Source: Sphingomonas sp. LaA6.9
GTDB taxonomy: Bacteria; Pseudomonadota; Alphaproteobacteria; Sphingomonadales; Sphingomonadaceae
DNA length: 57,780 bases
Direction: 5' to 3'
Assembly (NCBI RefSeq): GCF_022601895.1
Contig: NZ_JAKVIO010000028.1
Span: 1 to 57,780 of the forward strand
Below the pieces are notes generated by a model, which had not been told where the DNA came from, searched no databases, and was given only the letters and a program-made list of their open reading frames with translations. Numbering within the stretch: position 1 is the first letter of the stretch; the number at the start of each line of letters is the position of its first letter. The position numbers were made by a program, and so were the translations under genes. This document shows, in pieces, positions 41,661 to 51,845 of this stretch.

Positions 41661-44317
41661 CAGAATTGTGTCCCTACGTTGAATGTGAACAATTTGGTGT
41701 CATCCCCTGGTTCCTTGACCAGCGCCTTCGCGATGTCGATGCGGAAGGGGCCGAACGGCGAATTCCAGTTTACACCGAAACCGACCGAAACGCGTGGCTT
41801 TGGCGAATCGCCGAAATAATCTTCCTGAAAGCCATTATTGTCATAGGTGAAGTTGGCCGGGCAAACGCCGGGGGCCGAGGCGTTGACAGAGTTCTGGCCC
41901 GACGCCGAGCAAGTACCCGGAAATTGGGTCAGAATTGGATCGAGCAGGCCGAAGACCGCACCCGCGTCCACGAAGACCGACGGACGCAGGCCCAGTTCGC
42001 GCGCACCCGAGCCGAGCGGAATCTCGAGTTCGGCGCGCGCCAGATAATATGCGCGGCCGCCCAATGCGTCATCGGTCTGCTGCTGCTTGTCCGTCGAAGG
42101 CTCATACTGGTTGGTGTCGCTGTTCAGCACCAGCGGACGGCGAATGATGCGCGGGCCCACGCCACGAATGTCGAAACCGCGGATCTGCGGCTCGCCGAGG
42201 AAGAAGCGGTCGGTCAGACGGATCCGGTCGATCGGATTGCCCGCATCGTCGGTGCGCGGCCCTTCGAGCGAATGAATATAGCCCCCCTCGCCGGTCAGCG
42301 AGAAGATGAAGCCGCCAAACACGTTCCAGTATTTCGATCCGCGCGCGATCGTCCGGATATATTTGACGTCGCCGCCCAGCCCCGCGAAATCCTGGCTGAG
42401 GCTGAGCCTGTGCCCCGCCGACGGGCGCAGACGATTGTTGGTGTTGTCGAAAGCGAGCGTATAGCCCAGTGCCGAGGTCGTACGCTTGCCGATCGCGTCG
42501 CAGAGATAACGGCCGGCGCGCAGCGGATCGCACTCGATGTCGCCGTCACCGTCGACGTCCGAATAGAACAGATCCTTGTCGAGCGTGACGTCGTCGAAGG
42601 TCAGGCCATAGCGCGCCTGCGCCTGCCAGAATTCGGTGATGGGCACGCCCATCCTGACCCCGAAGCCCGTGGAGAGCTGCTCATAGGTGGTGTTGCGGTC
42701 GTTGTTGCCGACATACTGGAACGAATTGTAGTCGCGGCGGAAGATATCGCCGCCGAGCGCGATATTCTTGTCCATCAGATAGGGCTCGGTAAAGCCCAGC
42801 TCGATCGACTTCGAATAGCTCGAATAGTTGATCGCGGCGCGCAGCAGCTGTCCCTTGCCGCGGAAGTTGCGCTGCGTGATCGACGTATTGATGATGAAGC
42901 GCTCAAGGCTCGAGAAACCTGCCGAGAGCTGGAGTTCACCCGTCGACTTTTCCTCGACATTGGTCTCCAGGATGATGCGATCGGGCGCCGAACCCTGCTT
43001 CTGCTCGATCTCCAGATTTTCCTGGAAGAAGCCCAGCGAGTTGATACGGTCCTGCGAACGCTTGACCTGGAAGCTGTTGAACGCGTCGCCCTCCGCCAGG
43101 CGGAACTCGCGGCGGATCACCTTGTCCTGGGTCTGCGTGTTGCCGTTGATGTCGATGCGTTCGACATAGACGCGCGGGGCATTGGCGACCTTCAGGGTCA
43201 GCCCCATCGTCTTTTCGTCCTTCTTGCGATCGAATTCGGGACGAACATCGGCGAAGGCGTAACCGAACAACCCCGCAGTCTCGGTGATGCCGTCGACCGT
43301 GTCTTCGACGGCCTTGGCGTTGTACCAGTCGCCCTTCTTGATGCGGATCAGGTTCTTGACCGTATCCGAATTGAAGTCGCGAAGCTCGCTTTCGACGGCG
43401 ATGTCGCCGAATTTATAGCGATCGCCCTCTTCCACCACATAGGTGATGATGAAGTCGCGCTTGTCGGGCGTCAGTTCGGCCACCGCCGAGATCACGCGGA
43501 AATCGGCATAGCCTTCGGTCAGGTAGAACTGGCGCAGCTTCTGCTGGTCATAGGCGAGGCGATCCGGATCGTAACTGTCGCTCGAACTGAAGAAGCGATA
43601 GAAACGCGACTGCTTGGTCGCCATCTGACCGCGCAGATCGCCGTCCGAGAATTTTTCGTTCCCGAGGATGTTGATCTGGCGGACCTTGGATTTCGGCCCC
43701 TCGTTGATCTCGAAGACGATGTCGACGCGGTTCTGGTCGAGCTGGACCATCTTGGGCTCGACCGTCGCGGCGAAGCGGCCCTGACGACGATAGAGCTCGA
43801 TGATGCGTGCAACGTCCGCGCGCGCCTTGGTGCGCGTGAAGATCTGGCGCGGCGCGAGCCGGATCTCGGGCCGGATCTTGTCTTCCTTGAGGCGCTTGTT
43901 GCCCTCGAGGATGATGCGGTTGATCACCGGGTTCTCGCGCACCTGGATGGTCAGTTCGCCATTCCCGCCCGGATCGAGAATCTGGACGTCGGCGAACAGT
44001 TCGGTCGCGAACAGGTCCTTGAGCGCCTGGTCGATCGTCTCGCTGCTATAGGGCGCGCCAACGCGCAGCGCGGTGTAGGAGCGCACGGTGTCGGGCTCAA
44101 GACGCTGCGCGCCGACGACGGTGATCGCGCGAATCGTCCGCGCCGCGGGCTGGGCAGGAGCCGGCTGACCCGCCGTGGGCACCGCGACAGGCGGTTTCAC
44201 CGACTGCGGCGCCGCCTGTTGCGCCTGGGCAACAGCCGCCTGGCCGGCAAGAACCGTTCCGACGAGCAGGGCCGCCGACGTGCGTTTGCTGAAGCTGATT
44301 GTCTTGTTCGCTTTCAC
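41660..44317 (-). CDS. bamA: Outer membrane protein assembly factor BamA
   Basis: An outer-membrane translocase of about 885 aa that folds beta-barrel proteins. Signal peptide (KANKTISFSKRTSAALLVGT, ending AVAQA) leads to five POTRA domains and a C-terminal Omp85 barrel ending FTFNVGTQF, with the terminal Phe signature. I use GTG 44317, which gives a normal signal peptide; an ATG at 44362 would add 15 residues. Upstream lies rseP (73 bp), downstream ompH (1 base overlap). Confidence 0.95.
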   Translation of the reverse strand: MKANKTISFSKRTSAALLVGTVLAGQAAVAQAQQAAPQSVKPPVAVPTAGQPAPAQPAARTIRAITVVGAQRLEPDTVRSYTALRVGAPYSSETIDQALKDLFATELFADVQILDPGGNGELTIQVRENPVINRIILEGNKRLKEDKIRPEIRLAPRQIFTRTKARADVARIIELYRRQGRFAATVEPKMVQLDQNRVDIVFEINEGPKSKVRQINILGNEKFSDGDLRGQMATKQSRFYRFFSSSDSYDPDRLAYDQQKLRQFYLTEGYADFRVISAVAELTPDKRDFIITYVVEEGDRYKFGDIAVESELRDFNSDTVKNLIRIKKGDWYNAKAVEDTVDGITETAGLFGYAFADVRPEFDRKKDEKTMGLTLKVANAPRVYVERIDINGNTQTQDKVIRREFRLAEGDAFNSFQVKRSQDRINSLGFFQENLEIEQKQGSAPDRIILETNVEEKSTGELQLSAGFSSLERFIINTSITQRNFRGKGQLLRAAINYSSYSKSIELGFTEPYLMDKNIALGGDIFRRDYNSFQYVGNNDRNTTYEQLSTGFGVRMGVPITEFWQAQARYGLTFDDVTLDKDLFYSDVDGDGDIECDPLRAGRYLCDAIGKRTTSALGYTLAFDNTNNRLRPSAGHRLSLSQDFAGLGGDVKYIRTIARGSKYWNVFGGFIFSLTGEGGYIHSLEGPRTDDAGNPIDRIRLTDRFFLGEPQIRGFDIRGVGPRIIRRPLVLNSDTNQYEPSTDKQQQTDDALGGRAYYLARAELEIPLGSGARELGLRPSVFVDAGAVFGLLDPILTQFPGTCSASGQNSVNASAPGVCPANFTYDNNGFQEDYFGDSPKPRVSVGFGVNWNSPFGPFRIDIAKALVKEPGDDTKLFTFNVGTQF

Positions 44318-44390
44318 GCGTTCCCACCCTAGAAGTTTACGCGCCGTCCCCTCGACGGCCATGTTGACGCAATGCCCTGCCCGATCAGCT

Positions 44391-45545
44391 TCAGCCGATC
44401 AAGCCGGACAGCTTTTCCCAGACCTTGAATGACGACAAATCGTTGAATGTCACGAAGATCATGAGCGTGAGAAGCACCAGCAAACCAGAGCGGAATGCCC
44501 ATTCCTGCGCCGCAGCACCCACCGGTTTCCGGCGAACCGCTTCGATCGCGTAGAAGAGCAGATGTCCGCCATCCAGCATGGGAACTGGCAACAGGTTGAT
44601 GAATCCCAGATTAATCGAGATCAAAGCGATGAAGAAGATATAGTCCTCTAGGCCGCGATTCACCTGTTCGCCGGAGACCTGCGCGATCTTCAGCGGCCCC
44701 CCTAGTTCCTTCGCAGACCGCCGGCCGGTGATCACCTGACCAAGCGTATCGACCATCGTCGTCAGGATCTTGCCCGTACGATCGACGGCGACGCCCGGCG
44801 CCTCGAGTACGCCGACGGGCACAATCACTGCGCGCGGGGAATAAATGCCGAGAACACCCAGCCGATACTCGTTGCCGAACCGATCCCTCTCGATCCGGAC
44901 GCCCGTCTCTATCCGGAGGCGCTGCGCGACACCGCCACGCACAATATCGACGCTGACCAGTTCATCGGGACGGTAGAGCACGAACCCTGCGATGTCGTCG
45001 AATGTCCGCATCTGTCGGCCGTTGATCGCCTCGATGCGATCGCCGATCCTCAGACCGCCCGTTTCCGCGGCCGCGCCGGCCACCAGCCGGTCGATCACGG
45101 GCGGGGTCTGGCTTTGTCCATAGGCCAGCGCAAATCCCGCGAGGATGATGAGCGCAAAGAGGAAATTGGTGATCGGTCCCGCAAGCACGATCAACGCGCG
45201 TTGCCACACGGGCTTTGCCTGAAAGGTGCGCGCGCGTTCTTCGGCGGGCAGCGCCTTCCATTCCTCGGTCGGTTCGCTCGCTGGACTCATGTCTCCCGCA
45301 AAGCGCACATATCCGCCAAGCGGCATCCAGCCGACCTTCCAGCGCGTCCCCCGCCGGTCGCTCCAGCCGAGGATTTCGCGGCCGAATCCGATCGAGAACG
45401 CCTCGGCATGAACCCCGAACCAGCGCCCCACGAAATAATGGCCAAGTTCGTGAATGAAGACGAGCGGCCCGATAACGAGCACGAACGCCAATATTGTCAG
45501 CAAGATACCGGGATTATCCGTCAAGAAGCTCTGGCCTCGATCCAC
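44391..45545 (-). CDS. rseP: RseP-type site-2 intramembrane zinc protease
   Basis: A 384-aa M50 protease that cleaves anti-sigma factors within the membrane. HELGH near residue 33 (GPLVFIHELGHYFVGR), a PDZ domain (about residues 130-215) and the second metal motif NLLPVPMLDGGHLLFY. Four transmembrane spans. Its 5' end overlaps the 3' end of dxr by 25 bp. Confidence 0.95.
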   Translation of the reverse strand: MDRGQSFLTDNPGILLTILAFVLVIGPLVFIHELGHYFVGRWFGVHAEAFSIGFGREILGWSDRRGTRWKVGWMPLGGYVRFAGDMSPASEPTEEWKALPAEERARTFQAKPVWQRALIVLAGPITNFLFALIILAGFALAYGQSQTPPVIDRLVAGAAAETGGLRIGDRIEAINGRQMRTFDDIAGFVLYRPDELVSVDIVRGGVAQRLRIETGVRIERDRFGNEYRLGVLGIYSPRAVIVPVGVLEAPGVAVDRTGKILTTMVDTLGQVITGRRSAKELGGPLKIAQVSGEQVNRGLEDYIFFIALISINLGFINLLPVPMLDGGHLLFYAIEAVRRKPVGAAAQEWAFRSGLLVLLTLMIFVTFNDLSSFKVWEKLSGLIG

Positions 45546-46678
45546 TCATGCGCGAAAATCCGCGCTTCCCGGTCGATCGTGAACACTTCCTCGAGCGCAG
45601 CCGGAACCGGCGGGTCATACCGTTCCAGCGTCGCCTCGACAACCTGCACGATCTCCAGAAACCCGATCCGCCGTTCCAGGAACGCGCCGACCGCAATTTC
45701 GTTCGCGGCGTTCAGGATCGCCGATTTGGCCGGATTATCGTCAACGACGCGTTGCGCGAGCGCGATCGCCGGAAAACGGTCCAGATCGGGGGCCTCGAAA
45801 TCGAGCCGTGCGATCTTCGCGAAATCAAGACTTTCGCACGGGGTGCTCATCCGCTCAGGCCAGGCGAGGCTGTGCGCGATCGGGGTGCGCATATCGGGCG
45901 TGCCAAGCTGCGCGAGCACCGATCCATCGACATACTCGACCATCGAATGGATCACCGATTGCGGGTGAACGATGATCTCGAGCCGATCGGTGCCGACCGG
46001 GAACAGGTGGTGCGCCTCGATCAGTTCGAGCCCCTTGTTCATCATTGTCGCCGAATCGATCGATATCTTGGCGCCCATCGACCAGTTGGGGTGCTTCACC
46101 GCCTGCTCTGGCGTCACCGCGGCCATCGCTTCACGCGACCATGTGCGAAACGGTCCGCCGCTCGCGGTCAGAATGATCCGGCGAACGCGATCGAGCGCAT
46201 GATCCTCGAGGCACTGGAAGATCGCATTATGTTCGGAGTCGACGGGCAACAGCGTCGCCCCGTACATGGCAACCGCTCGCGTCATCAACGCGCCCGCGGA
46301 AACCAGCGCCTCCTTGTTGGCCAATGCGACAGTGCCGCCGCGCTCGACCGCGGCCATCACCGGCGCAAGCCCTGCGCAGCCCACGATCGCAGCCATCGTC
46401 CAGTCGACGGGGCGCGCGGCCGCTTCGGCCACCGCCCCGACGCCTGCGGCCGCTTCGATGCCAGTACCCGCCAGCGCGGACCTGAGCGCGTCATATCGGT
46501 TTTCGTCGGCAATCACGGCGATCCGCGCATTCGTGCGCCGCGCGGCAGCGGCCAGCCCCTCGACGTCGCTATGCGCGGTCAGCGCCTCGACGAGAAACTC
46601 ATCGGGCGCGCGCTCGACAAGATCGAGCGTGGATCGTCCCACCGATCCGGTAGCGCCCAGGATTGATACGTGCTTCAC
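45521..46678 (-). CDS. dxr: 1-deoxy-D-xylulose 5-phosphate reductoisomerase
   Basis: A 385-aa NADPH-dependent enzyme of the MEP isoprenoid route. NADPH fold SILGATGSVGRSTLDLV, NKEALVSAG, metal and substrate motifs PVDSEHNAIFQC and NWSMGAKISIDSATMMNKGL. Overlaps cdsA by ATGA and rseP by 25 bp. It feeds undecaprenyl diphosphate made by uppS in the same operon. Confidence 0.97.
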   Translation of the reverse strand: MKHVSILGATGSVGRSTLDLVERAPDEFLVEALTAHSDVEGLAAAARRTNARIAVIADENRYDALRSALAGTGIEAAAGVGAVAEAAARPVDWTMAAIVGCAGLAPVMAAVERGGTVALANKEALVSAGALMTRAVAMYGATLLPVDSEHNAIFQCLEDHALDRVRRIILTASGGPFRTWSREAMAAVTPEQAVKHPNWSMGAKISIDSATMMNKGLELIEAHHLFPVGTDRLEIIVHPQSVIHSMVEYVDGSVLAQLGTPDMRTPIAHSLAWPERMSTPCESLDFAKIARLDFEAPDLDRFPAIALAQRVVDDNPAKSAILNAANEIAVGAFLERRIGFLEIVQVVEATLERYDPPVPAALEEVFTIDREARIFAHEWIEARAS

Positions 46679-47466
46679 AACAAGGTTTCCATCAGCACCA
46701 GCAGCGCCACCATCGGTGCCACCGGGACCACACCGTCAAGCCGGTCCAGCACGCCGCCATGACCGGGCAGGATCGTACCGCTGTCCTTTACACCCGCCTT
46801 GCGCTTCAAAGCGCTCTCATACAAGTCCCCACCCTGCGCGACACCCGCGAGCACGGCGCTCGCAAGGGCAAGCCCCAGCGGCAGCGCACCCCATTGGTGG
46901 AAGCCGAGCCCCGTCAGCAACGCCGCCGTCATGCCGCCGCCAAGCCCGGCCCAGGTCTTGCTGGGGCTTACCGCCGGCCACAATTTGGGACCACCGATCA
47001 GCCGGCCTGCGAAATAGGCGCCGATGTCGGTCGCCCAGACGATCGCCAGCGTCCAGAACGACAGCACCAGCCCGTTGTCCTGATCGCGCAGGAACAGCAG
47101 CGCGGCCGCGGGAATGCCGCAATAGGCGACACCAAGCCCGAGTTGCTGCGAACGCGCGGCCATCGTCACGAAAAAGGCGGCGCCCGCGATCAGTCCGAGC
47201 GCGAAAAAGCCCGGTCCCGCTGCGAGCGGCGACAGGATCGCGAGCGGCACGGACAGCGCGAACATCGAAAGCCGCTTCGTTTTCGCGTCGACCTTCGCCA
47301 GATCCGCCCATTCCATCATCATCAGCAGCGACATGATGCTGGTGAGCACCCACAGCGCGATACCGCCCTGAACGAGCGCGAGCACGGCGATTGCGATGAG
47401 AATGAGGCCGACCAGCGCTCTGCGAGGAAGGTCGGCAGCCCAGCCCGACTTTGGGGGTTCGGTCAT
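46675..47466 (-). CDS. cdsA: Phosphatidate cytidylyltransferase
   Basis: A 263-aa membrane enzyme making CDP-diacylglycerol from phosphatidate and CTP. Six to eight spans; the C-terminal signature KRKAGVKDSGTILPGHGGVL followed by DRLDG is diagnostic, with SKTWAGLGGGM before it. Coupled to uppS and dxr by 4-bp overlaps. Its product is used by PssA at 52.9 kb. Confidence 0.95.
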   Translation of the reverse strand: MTEPPKSGWAADLPRRALVGLILIAIAVLALVQGGIALWVLTSIMSLLMMMEWADLAKVDAKTKRLSMFALSVPLAILSPLAAGPGFFALGLIAGAAFFVTMAARSQQLGLGVAYCGIPAAALLFLRDQDNGLVLSFWTLAIVWATDIGAYFAGRLIGGPKLWPAVSPSKTWAGLGGGMTAALLTGLGFHQWGALPLGLALASAVLAGVAQGGDLYESALKRKAGVKDSGTILPGHGGVLDRLDGVVPVAPMVALLVLMETLL

Positions 47467-48206
47467 AGCCCCCCGAAACGCCGCTCGCGCTGGCCGAAAT
47501 GCGCGATCGCCTCGGCGAGCGCATCACGGTCGAAATCGGGCCAGAGCGTGTCGACGAACAGCAGTTCGGCATAGGCCGCCTGCCAGAGAAGGAAGTTTGA
47601 AAGCCGCTTTTCACCCGAGGTGCGGATCAGCAGGTCGAGCGGCGGGAGATCGCACGTGTCGAGCCGCGCATCGATATCCCCGGTGTCGATCGCCAGCGGG
47701 TCGATCTTGCCCGCCAAGGCGTCGGCAGCGAGACTTCGCACGGCGCGAACGAGTTCCTGTTGAGCGCCATAATTGAGCGCGATCACGAGCGTCGTCTTCG
47801 AGTTGCCCGCGGTCCGCGCCATCGCGCTGTCGATCATCGCCACAACGTCGGGCTCAAGCGCATGATAGTCGCCGATGATCCTGAGCCGAACGCCAGCTTC
47901 GGCGAGTTCATCGATGTCGTTGACGATGAAGCGACGCAACAGCCCCATCAGGTCGCTGATCTCGGTCGCGGGTCGCCGCCAGTTCTCGGAAGAAAAGGCG
48001 TATAGCGTCAGCACCTCGAGCCCGAGTTCGCCTGCCGCGCGAACAATCCGGCGGGCCGCCTCCACGCCCTGGCGATGCCCCGCGGCGCGCGGCAACAGCC
48101 GCTTTTTCGCCCAGCGACCATTGCCGTCCATGATGATCGCGACGTGACGCGGCGCGCGCCCCGCGCCTGCGGGCACCGACTGCTGCGCTGTTGCAGCCTG
48201 CTTCAC
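47463..48206 (-). CDS. uppS: Undecaprenyl diphosphate synthase
   Basis: A 247-aa cis-prenyltransferase making the lipid carrier for cell-wall synthesis. Motif [16 protein letters not shown] at the N-terminus, [10 protein letters not shown], and the C-terminal [18 protein letters not shown]. Overlaps frr and cdsA by 4 bp each. Confidence 0.96.
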   Translation of the reverse strand: MKQAATAQQSVPAGAGRAPRHVAIIMDGNGRWAKKRLLPRAAGHRQGVEAARRIVRAAGELGLEVLTLYAFSSENWRRPATEISDLMGLLRRFIVNDIDELAEAGVRLRIIGDYHALEPDVVAMIDSAMARTAGNSKTTLVIALNYGAQQELVRAVRSLAADALAGKIDPLAIDTGDIDARLDTCDLPPLDLLIRTSGEKRLSNFLLWQAAYAELLFVDTLWPDFDRDALAEAIAHFGQRERRFGGL

Positions 48207-48760
48207 TGGCCGAGAATTTCCTTTTCCTTGGCCTGTGCGGCGGCGTCGATCTCGGCGATCGTGCTGTCGGTCAGCTTCTGCACCTCGGTTTCGAGCCGCT
48301 TGCGCTCATCTTCGCTGATCTCGTGCTTCTTTTCGTCGGTCTTCAGATTGTCCATCCCGTCACGGCGGACATTGCGCGCGGCGATACGTGCCTTTTCGGC
48401 ATATTGGCCGGCAAGCTTGGCGAGCTCCTTGCGGCGCTCCTCGGTCAGATCGGGGATCGGCAGGCGCAAGGTCTGCCCGTCCATGATCGGGTTGAGGCCG
48501 AGGCCGGCCGAGCGGATCGCCTTGTCGACGGGGCCGACATTGCTCTTGTCCCACACCTGCACCGAAAGCATGCGCGGCTCGGGCGCCGAGACCGTCGCGA
48601 CCTGGTTCAGCGGCATATGCGCGCCGTATACCTCCACGGTCACCGGATCGAGCAACGTCGTCGAGGCGCGACCGGTGCGGAGGCCGCCCAGATCGTGCTT
48701 CAGCGATTCAACGGCGCCATGCATGCGGCGTTCGAGATCGGCCTTGTCGTAAGCGGGCAT
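48203..48760 (-). CDS. frr: Ribosome recycling factor
   Basis: A 185-aa translation factor that splits post-termination ribosomes with EF-G. Family sequence is clear: [60 protein letters not shown]. Start ATG 48760 ([13 protein letters not shown]). 4 bp after pyrH. Confidence 0.97.
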   Translation of the reverse strand: MPAYDKADLERRMHGAVESLKHDLGGLRTGRASTTLLDPVTVEVYGAHMPLNQVATVSAPEPRMLSVQVWDKSNVGPVDKAIRSAGLGLNPIMDGQTLRLPIPDLTEERRKELAKLAGQYAEKARIAARNVRRDGMDNLKTDEKKHEISEDERKRLETEVQKLTDSTIAEIDAAAQAKEKEILGQ

Positions 48761-48764
48761 GGTT

Positions 48765-49490
48765 TCATCCTTCCTCGTTCTGGACGATCGTGGCAACGCC
48801 TTCGCCGGCGAGCACGCGGGCCAGATTGCCCTGCTCGCGGATGTTGAAGACCACGATCGGTATGTTGTTGTCGCGGCAAAGCGCCACCGCGCTTGCATCC
48901 ATCACCTTCAGATCATCCGAGAGCACCCGGTTGAAACTGACTGTTTCATAACGCTTTGCCGTCTTCACCTTCTTGGGATCGGCGTCATAGACGCCATCGA
49001 CCGAAGTGCCCTTGAAGATCGCATCGCATTTCATCTCGGCGGCGCGCAGCGCAGCGCCGCTGTCGGTGGTGAAATAGGGTGCGCCAACACCCGCGGCGAA
49101 GATCACGAGCCGCCCCTTTTCGAGATGGCGCTCGGCGCGGCGGCGGATGACCGGCTCGCACACCTTGTCCATCTCGATCGCTGACTGGACACGCGTCTGG
49201 ACGCCAAGCTGCTCAAGCGCGTTTTGCATCGCGAGCGCGTTCATGACGGTGGCGAGCATGCCCATATAATCGGCCTGGGCGCGGTCCATGCCCTTGGCGG
49301 CGCCAGCCATACCGCGGAAAATATTGCCGCCCCCGATGACGAGGCAGATCTCGAAGCCCGCCTGCCTTGCCGCGGCGATCTCGCCCGCGACGCGCGCAAC
49401 TGTGTCCGTATCGATGCCGAACTGGCTGTTGCCCATCAACACTTCGCCGGAAAGCTTCAGGAGGATGCGGTTGAAGCGCGGCCGTGTCAT
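48765..49490 (-). CDS. pyrH: UMP kinase
   Basis: A 241-aa kinase phosphorylating UMP to UDP. Amino-acid-kinase fold motifs: [46 protein letters not shown] 49490 (MTRPRFNR) gives the family length; an in-frame ATG at 49535 would add 15 unrelated residues. Between tsf and frr, the usual alphaproteobacterial order. Confidence 0.96.
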   Translation of the reverse strand: MTRPRFNRILLKLSGEVLMGNSQFGIDTDTVARVAGEIAAARQAGFEICLVIGGGNIFRGMAGAAKGMDRAQADYMGMLATVMNALAMQNALEQLGVQTRVQSAIEMDKVCEPVIRRRAERHLEKGRLVIFAAGVGAPYFTTDSGAALRAAEMKCDAIFKGTSVDGVYDADPKKVKTAKRYETVSFNRVLSDDLKVMDASAVALCRDNNIPIVVFNIREQGNLARVLAGEGVATIVQNEEG

Positions 49491-49578
49491 CAGCGAATGG
49501 AATCCGTTCTCAAATAGGGAAAGTGGCGCGGACATTAGTCAGGCCGCGAGGCAAAGCCAAGCGCCTGCACATAATCTT

Positions 49579-49618
49579 CAAAAAAGAGGCCGCCGCGATC
49601 GGCATGATCGCGACGGCC
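49579..49618 (-). terminator. Rho-independent terminator after tsf
   Basis: On the minus strand: GGCCGTCGCGATC, loop ATGCC, GATCGCGGCGGCC, then TCTTTTTT. A 13-bp stem with one G-T pair and a good T-run, 19 bp after the tsf stop. Separates rpsB-tsf from pyrH. Confidence 0.88.
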
Positions 49619-49636
49619 CCCTTTGATTTCAGGAAA

Positions 49637-50563
49637 TCAGGCGACGCCAGCGGCGGCCGCGACTTCAGCAGCGAAGTCCGATTCCTTCTTCTCGATGCCT
49701 TCGCCGAGCTGGAAGCGGACATAGTCCTTCAGCACGATCGGGCTGCCGGCTTCCTTGCCGGCGGCCGCGACGACGTCGGCGATCTTGGTCTTGTTGTCCA
49801 TCACGAAGAGCTGGCTGAGGAGCGCGTTTTCCTTGCGGTACTTCGCAATCGCGCCGTCGACCATCTTGGCGATGATATCGGCGGGCTTGCCCGATTCAGC
49901 GGCCTTTTCAGCGGCGATCGCACGTTCACGCTCGATCACGTCAGCAGGCAGGCCATCTTCGTTCAGCGCCAGCGGGAAGGCGGCAGCAATGTGCATCGCG
50001 ATCTGCTTGCCAAGCGCCTCGAGCTTGTCGGTGGGTGCCTCGCTCTCGAGCGCGACGAGCACGCCGATCTTGCCGAGGCCGGGGGCTGCGGCGTTGTGGA
50101 CGTAGGACACGACCGAACCCTTGCCGACCGACACGAGCTTCGCGCGGCGCAGGTTCTGGTTCTCGCCGATCGTGGCGATGTTGCCGGTCAGCTTTTCAGC
50201 CACCGTGCCACCCTCGGGGTGTGCGGCGCCGGCAATCGCGTCGATATCGTCACCCGCGTCGAGCGCGATGTTCGCGACGGTGCGGACGAAATCCTGGAAC
50301 TGGTCGTTCTTGGCGACGAAGTCGGTTTCCGAGTTGACCTCGACGGCGACGCCCCTGGTGCCTGCAACGGCAACGCCGACGAGACCTTCGGCCGCGGTGC
50401 GGCTCGACTTCTTGGCGGCGGCGGCGAGACCCTTGGTGCGCAGCCAGTCGACCGCGGCTTCCAGATCGCCATTGGTTTCGGCCAGCGCCTTCTTGCAGTC
50501 CATCATGCCCGCGCCGCTGCGCTCACGCAGTTCCTTGACGAGTGCGGCAGTAATCTCCGCCAT
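49637..50563 (-). CDS. tsf: Elongation factor Ts
   Basis: A 308-aa nucleotide exchange factor for EF-Tu. N-terminal UBA-like domain with [20 protein letters not shown], then the core with [20 protein letters not shown]. It is 87 bp after rpsB, with a hairpin between them, and is followed by a strong terminator. Confidence 0.97.
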   Translation of the reverse strand: MAEITAALVKELRERSGAGMMDCKKALAETNGDLEAAVDWLRTKGLAAAAKKSSRTAAEGLVGVAVAGTRGVAVEVNSETDFVAKNDQFQDFVRTVANIALDAGDDIDAIAGAAHPEGGTVAEKLTGNIATIGENQNLRRAKLVSVGKGSVVSYVHNAAAPGLGKIGVLVALESEAPTDKLEALGKQIAMHIAAAFPLALNEDGLPADVIERERAIAAEKAAESGKPADIIAKMVDGAIAKYRKENALLSQLFVMDNKTKIADVVAAAGKEAGSPIVLKDYVRFQLGEGIEKKESDFAAEVAAAAGVA

Positions 50564-50592
50564 GAGATGTTCCTTTCAGTTCAATGGTAAAA

Positions 50593-50631
50593 CGGGCGAG
50601 GCAAGCGCGTGACCGCGCCCTACCCCGCCCG
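50593..50631 (-). terminator. Attenuator-like hairpin between rpsB and tsf
   Basis: Minus strand: CGGGCGGGGTAGGGCGCG, loop GTCA, CGCGCTTGCCTCGCCCG, then TTTTA. About 17 pairs with some G-T and one bulge. Could reduce tsf transcription relative to rpsB. Confidence 0.55.
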
Positions 50632-50650
50632 CATTGCAGTTTCGCGAAAC

Positions 50651-51466
50651 TCAGGCGTCGGTCTGGCGCTCGGCCTCTGCAGCCGCTTCGGCCGGAACCT
50701 GCTCGTCCTCGGTCACCGCGAGAGCGGGCTCGACGGGAGCCTCTTCCAGCGCGCCGATGTCGACGCCACGCGCCTGCTGCGCGCCCTGGTTGCCGCGGGT
50801 GGCCGCAATCGCGATCGCATCGCAGTAGAGGCGGATCGCACGGCTGGCGTCATCGTTCGCGGGAACCGGGAAAGCGATGCCGTCGGGCGAGACGTTCGAA
50901 TCGAGGATCGCGACGACGGGGATGCCAAGCGTGTTAGCTTCCTTGATCGCGAGCTCTTCCTTGTTGGCGTCGATCACGAACATCACGTCGGGGATGCCGC
51001 CCATGTCGCGGATGCCGCCGAGCGACAGCTCGAACTTGTCACGCTCGCGGGTGAGCTGAAGCACTTCCTTCTTGGTCAGGCCGTGCGTGTCGCCCGAAAG
51101 CTGCTCTTCGAGCGCCTTGAAGCGCTTGATCGAGTTGCTGATGGTCTTCCAGTTGGTGAGCATGCCGCCCAGCCAGCGGTGGTTGACGTAATGCTGACCC
51201 GACTTGCGGGCTGCTTCAGCGATCGGCTCCTGCGCCTGGCGCTTGGTGCCGACGAACAGAACCTTGCCGCCGCGGGCGACGGTCCGGTCGACGAAGTCGA
51301 GCGCGCGCGCGAAAAGCGGCACGGTCTGCGACAGGTCGATGATGTGGATCCCGTTGCGATCGCCGAAGATGTAAGGCTTCATCTTCGGGTTCCAGCGGTG
51401 GGTCTGGTGGCCGAAATGCGCCCCGGCCTCAAGCAATTGGTGCATGGTGACGACAGGTGCCGCCAT
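50651..51466 (-). CDS. rpsB: 30S ribosomal protein S2
   Basis: A 271-aa ribosomal protein. Signature [20 protein letters not shown] and the [20 protein letters not shown] region. An acidic, Ala/Glu-rich tail of about 40 residues is longer than the E. coli form, as in other alphaproteobacteria. ATG 51466 follows a GGAG-type site. Confidence 0.97.
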   Translation of the reverse strand: MAAPVVTMHQLLEAGAHFGHQTHRWNPKMKPYIFGDRNGIHIIDLSQTVPLFARALDFVDRTVARGGKVLFVGTKRQAQEPIAEAARKSGQHYVNHRWLGGMLTNWKTISNSIKRFKALEEQLSGDTHGLTKKEVLQLTRERDKFELSLGGIRDMGGIPDVMFVIDANKEELAIKEANTLGIPVVAILDSNVSPDGIAFPVPANDDASRAIRLYCDAIAIAATRGNQGAQQARGVDIGALEEAPVEPALAVTEDEQVPAEAAAEAERQTDA

Positions 51467-51845
51467 AGTCTTTCTCCTTCCGGTTAATCCGCTGGGAAGC
51501 AAGAACCGCAGATGGAGTGATTTCGAGTTTGGACGGAAGTCCAACAGCTCAGAAATCGCGGCCAAGGCCACTCCAGCCGCAGCACCGGTATGTGCGCTTC
51601 CCATGTGGGATGGCGGCGCGCTTAGCCCGATCGGTCGGCAAAATCAAGTGCGGGATCTGAGGCTGCGCGAATCGGGATTACCCACAATGCCTTTGCCTTG
51701 ATTGCTTCTGCAGTGCGCCGCCGCTTGTTACACTCGCGTCAGGATATCGGCGGACAGCGCCGTTGCAGGAGGCGGCTGTGAATCGAATTGATCAGGGCGA
51801 TCCGGCCCGCCTGTTTGTGCGCGAGACGTTTTGGCCGGTCCGGGA
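51467..51845. other. Divergent promoter region upstream of rpsB
   Basis: About 380 bp without a gene between rpsB and the next plus-strand gene. It must hold the rpsB-tsf promoter and leader. I cannot place promoter boxes with confidence. Confidence 0.4.

Noticed and set aside
41666-44332. 888-codon plus-strand frame opposite bamA
   Set aside because: Shadow of bamA, which has full POTRA and barrel features.
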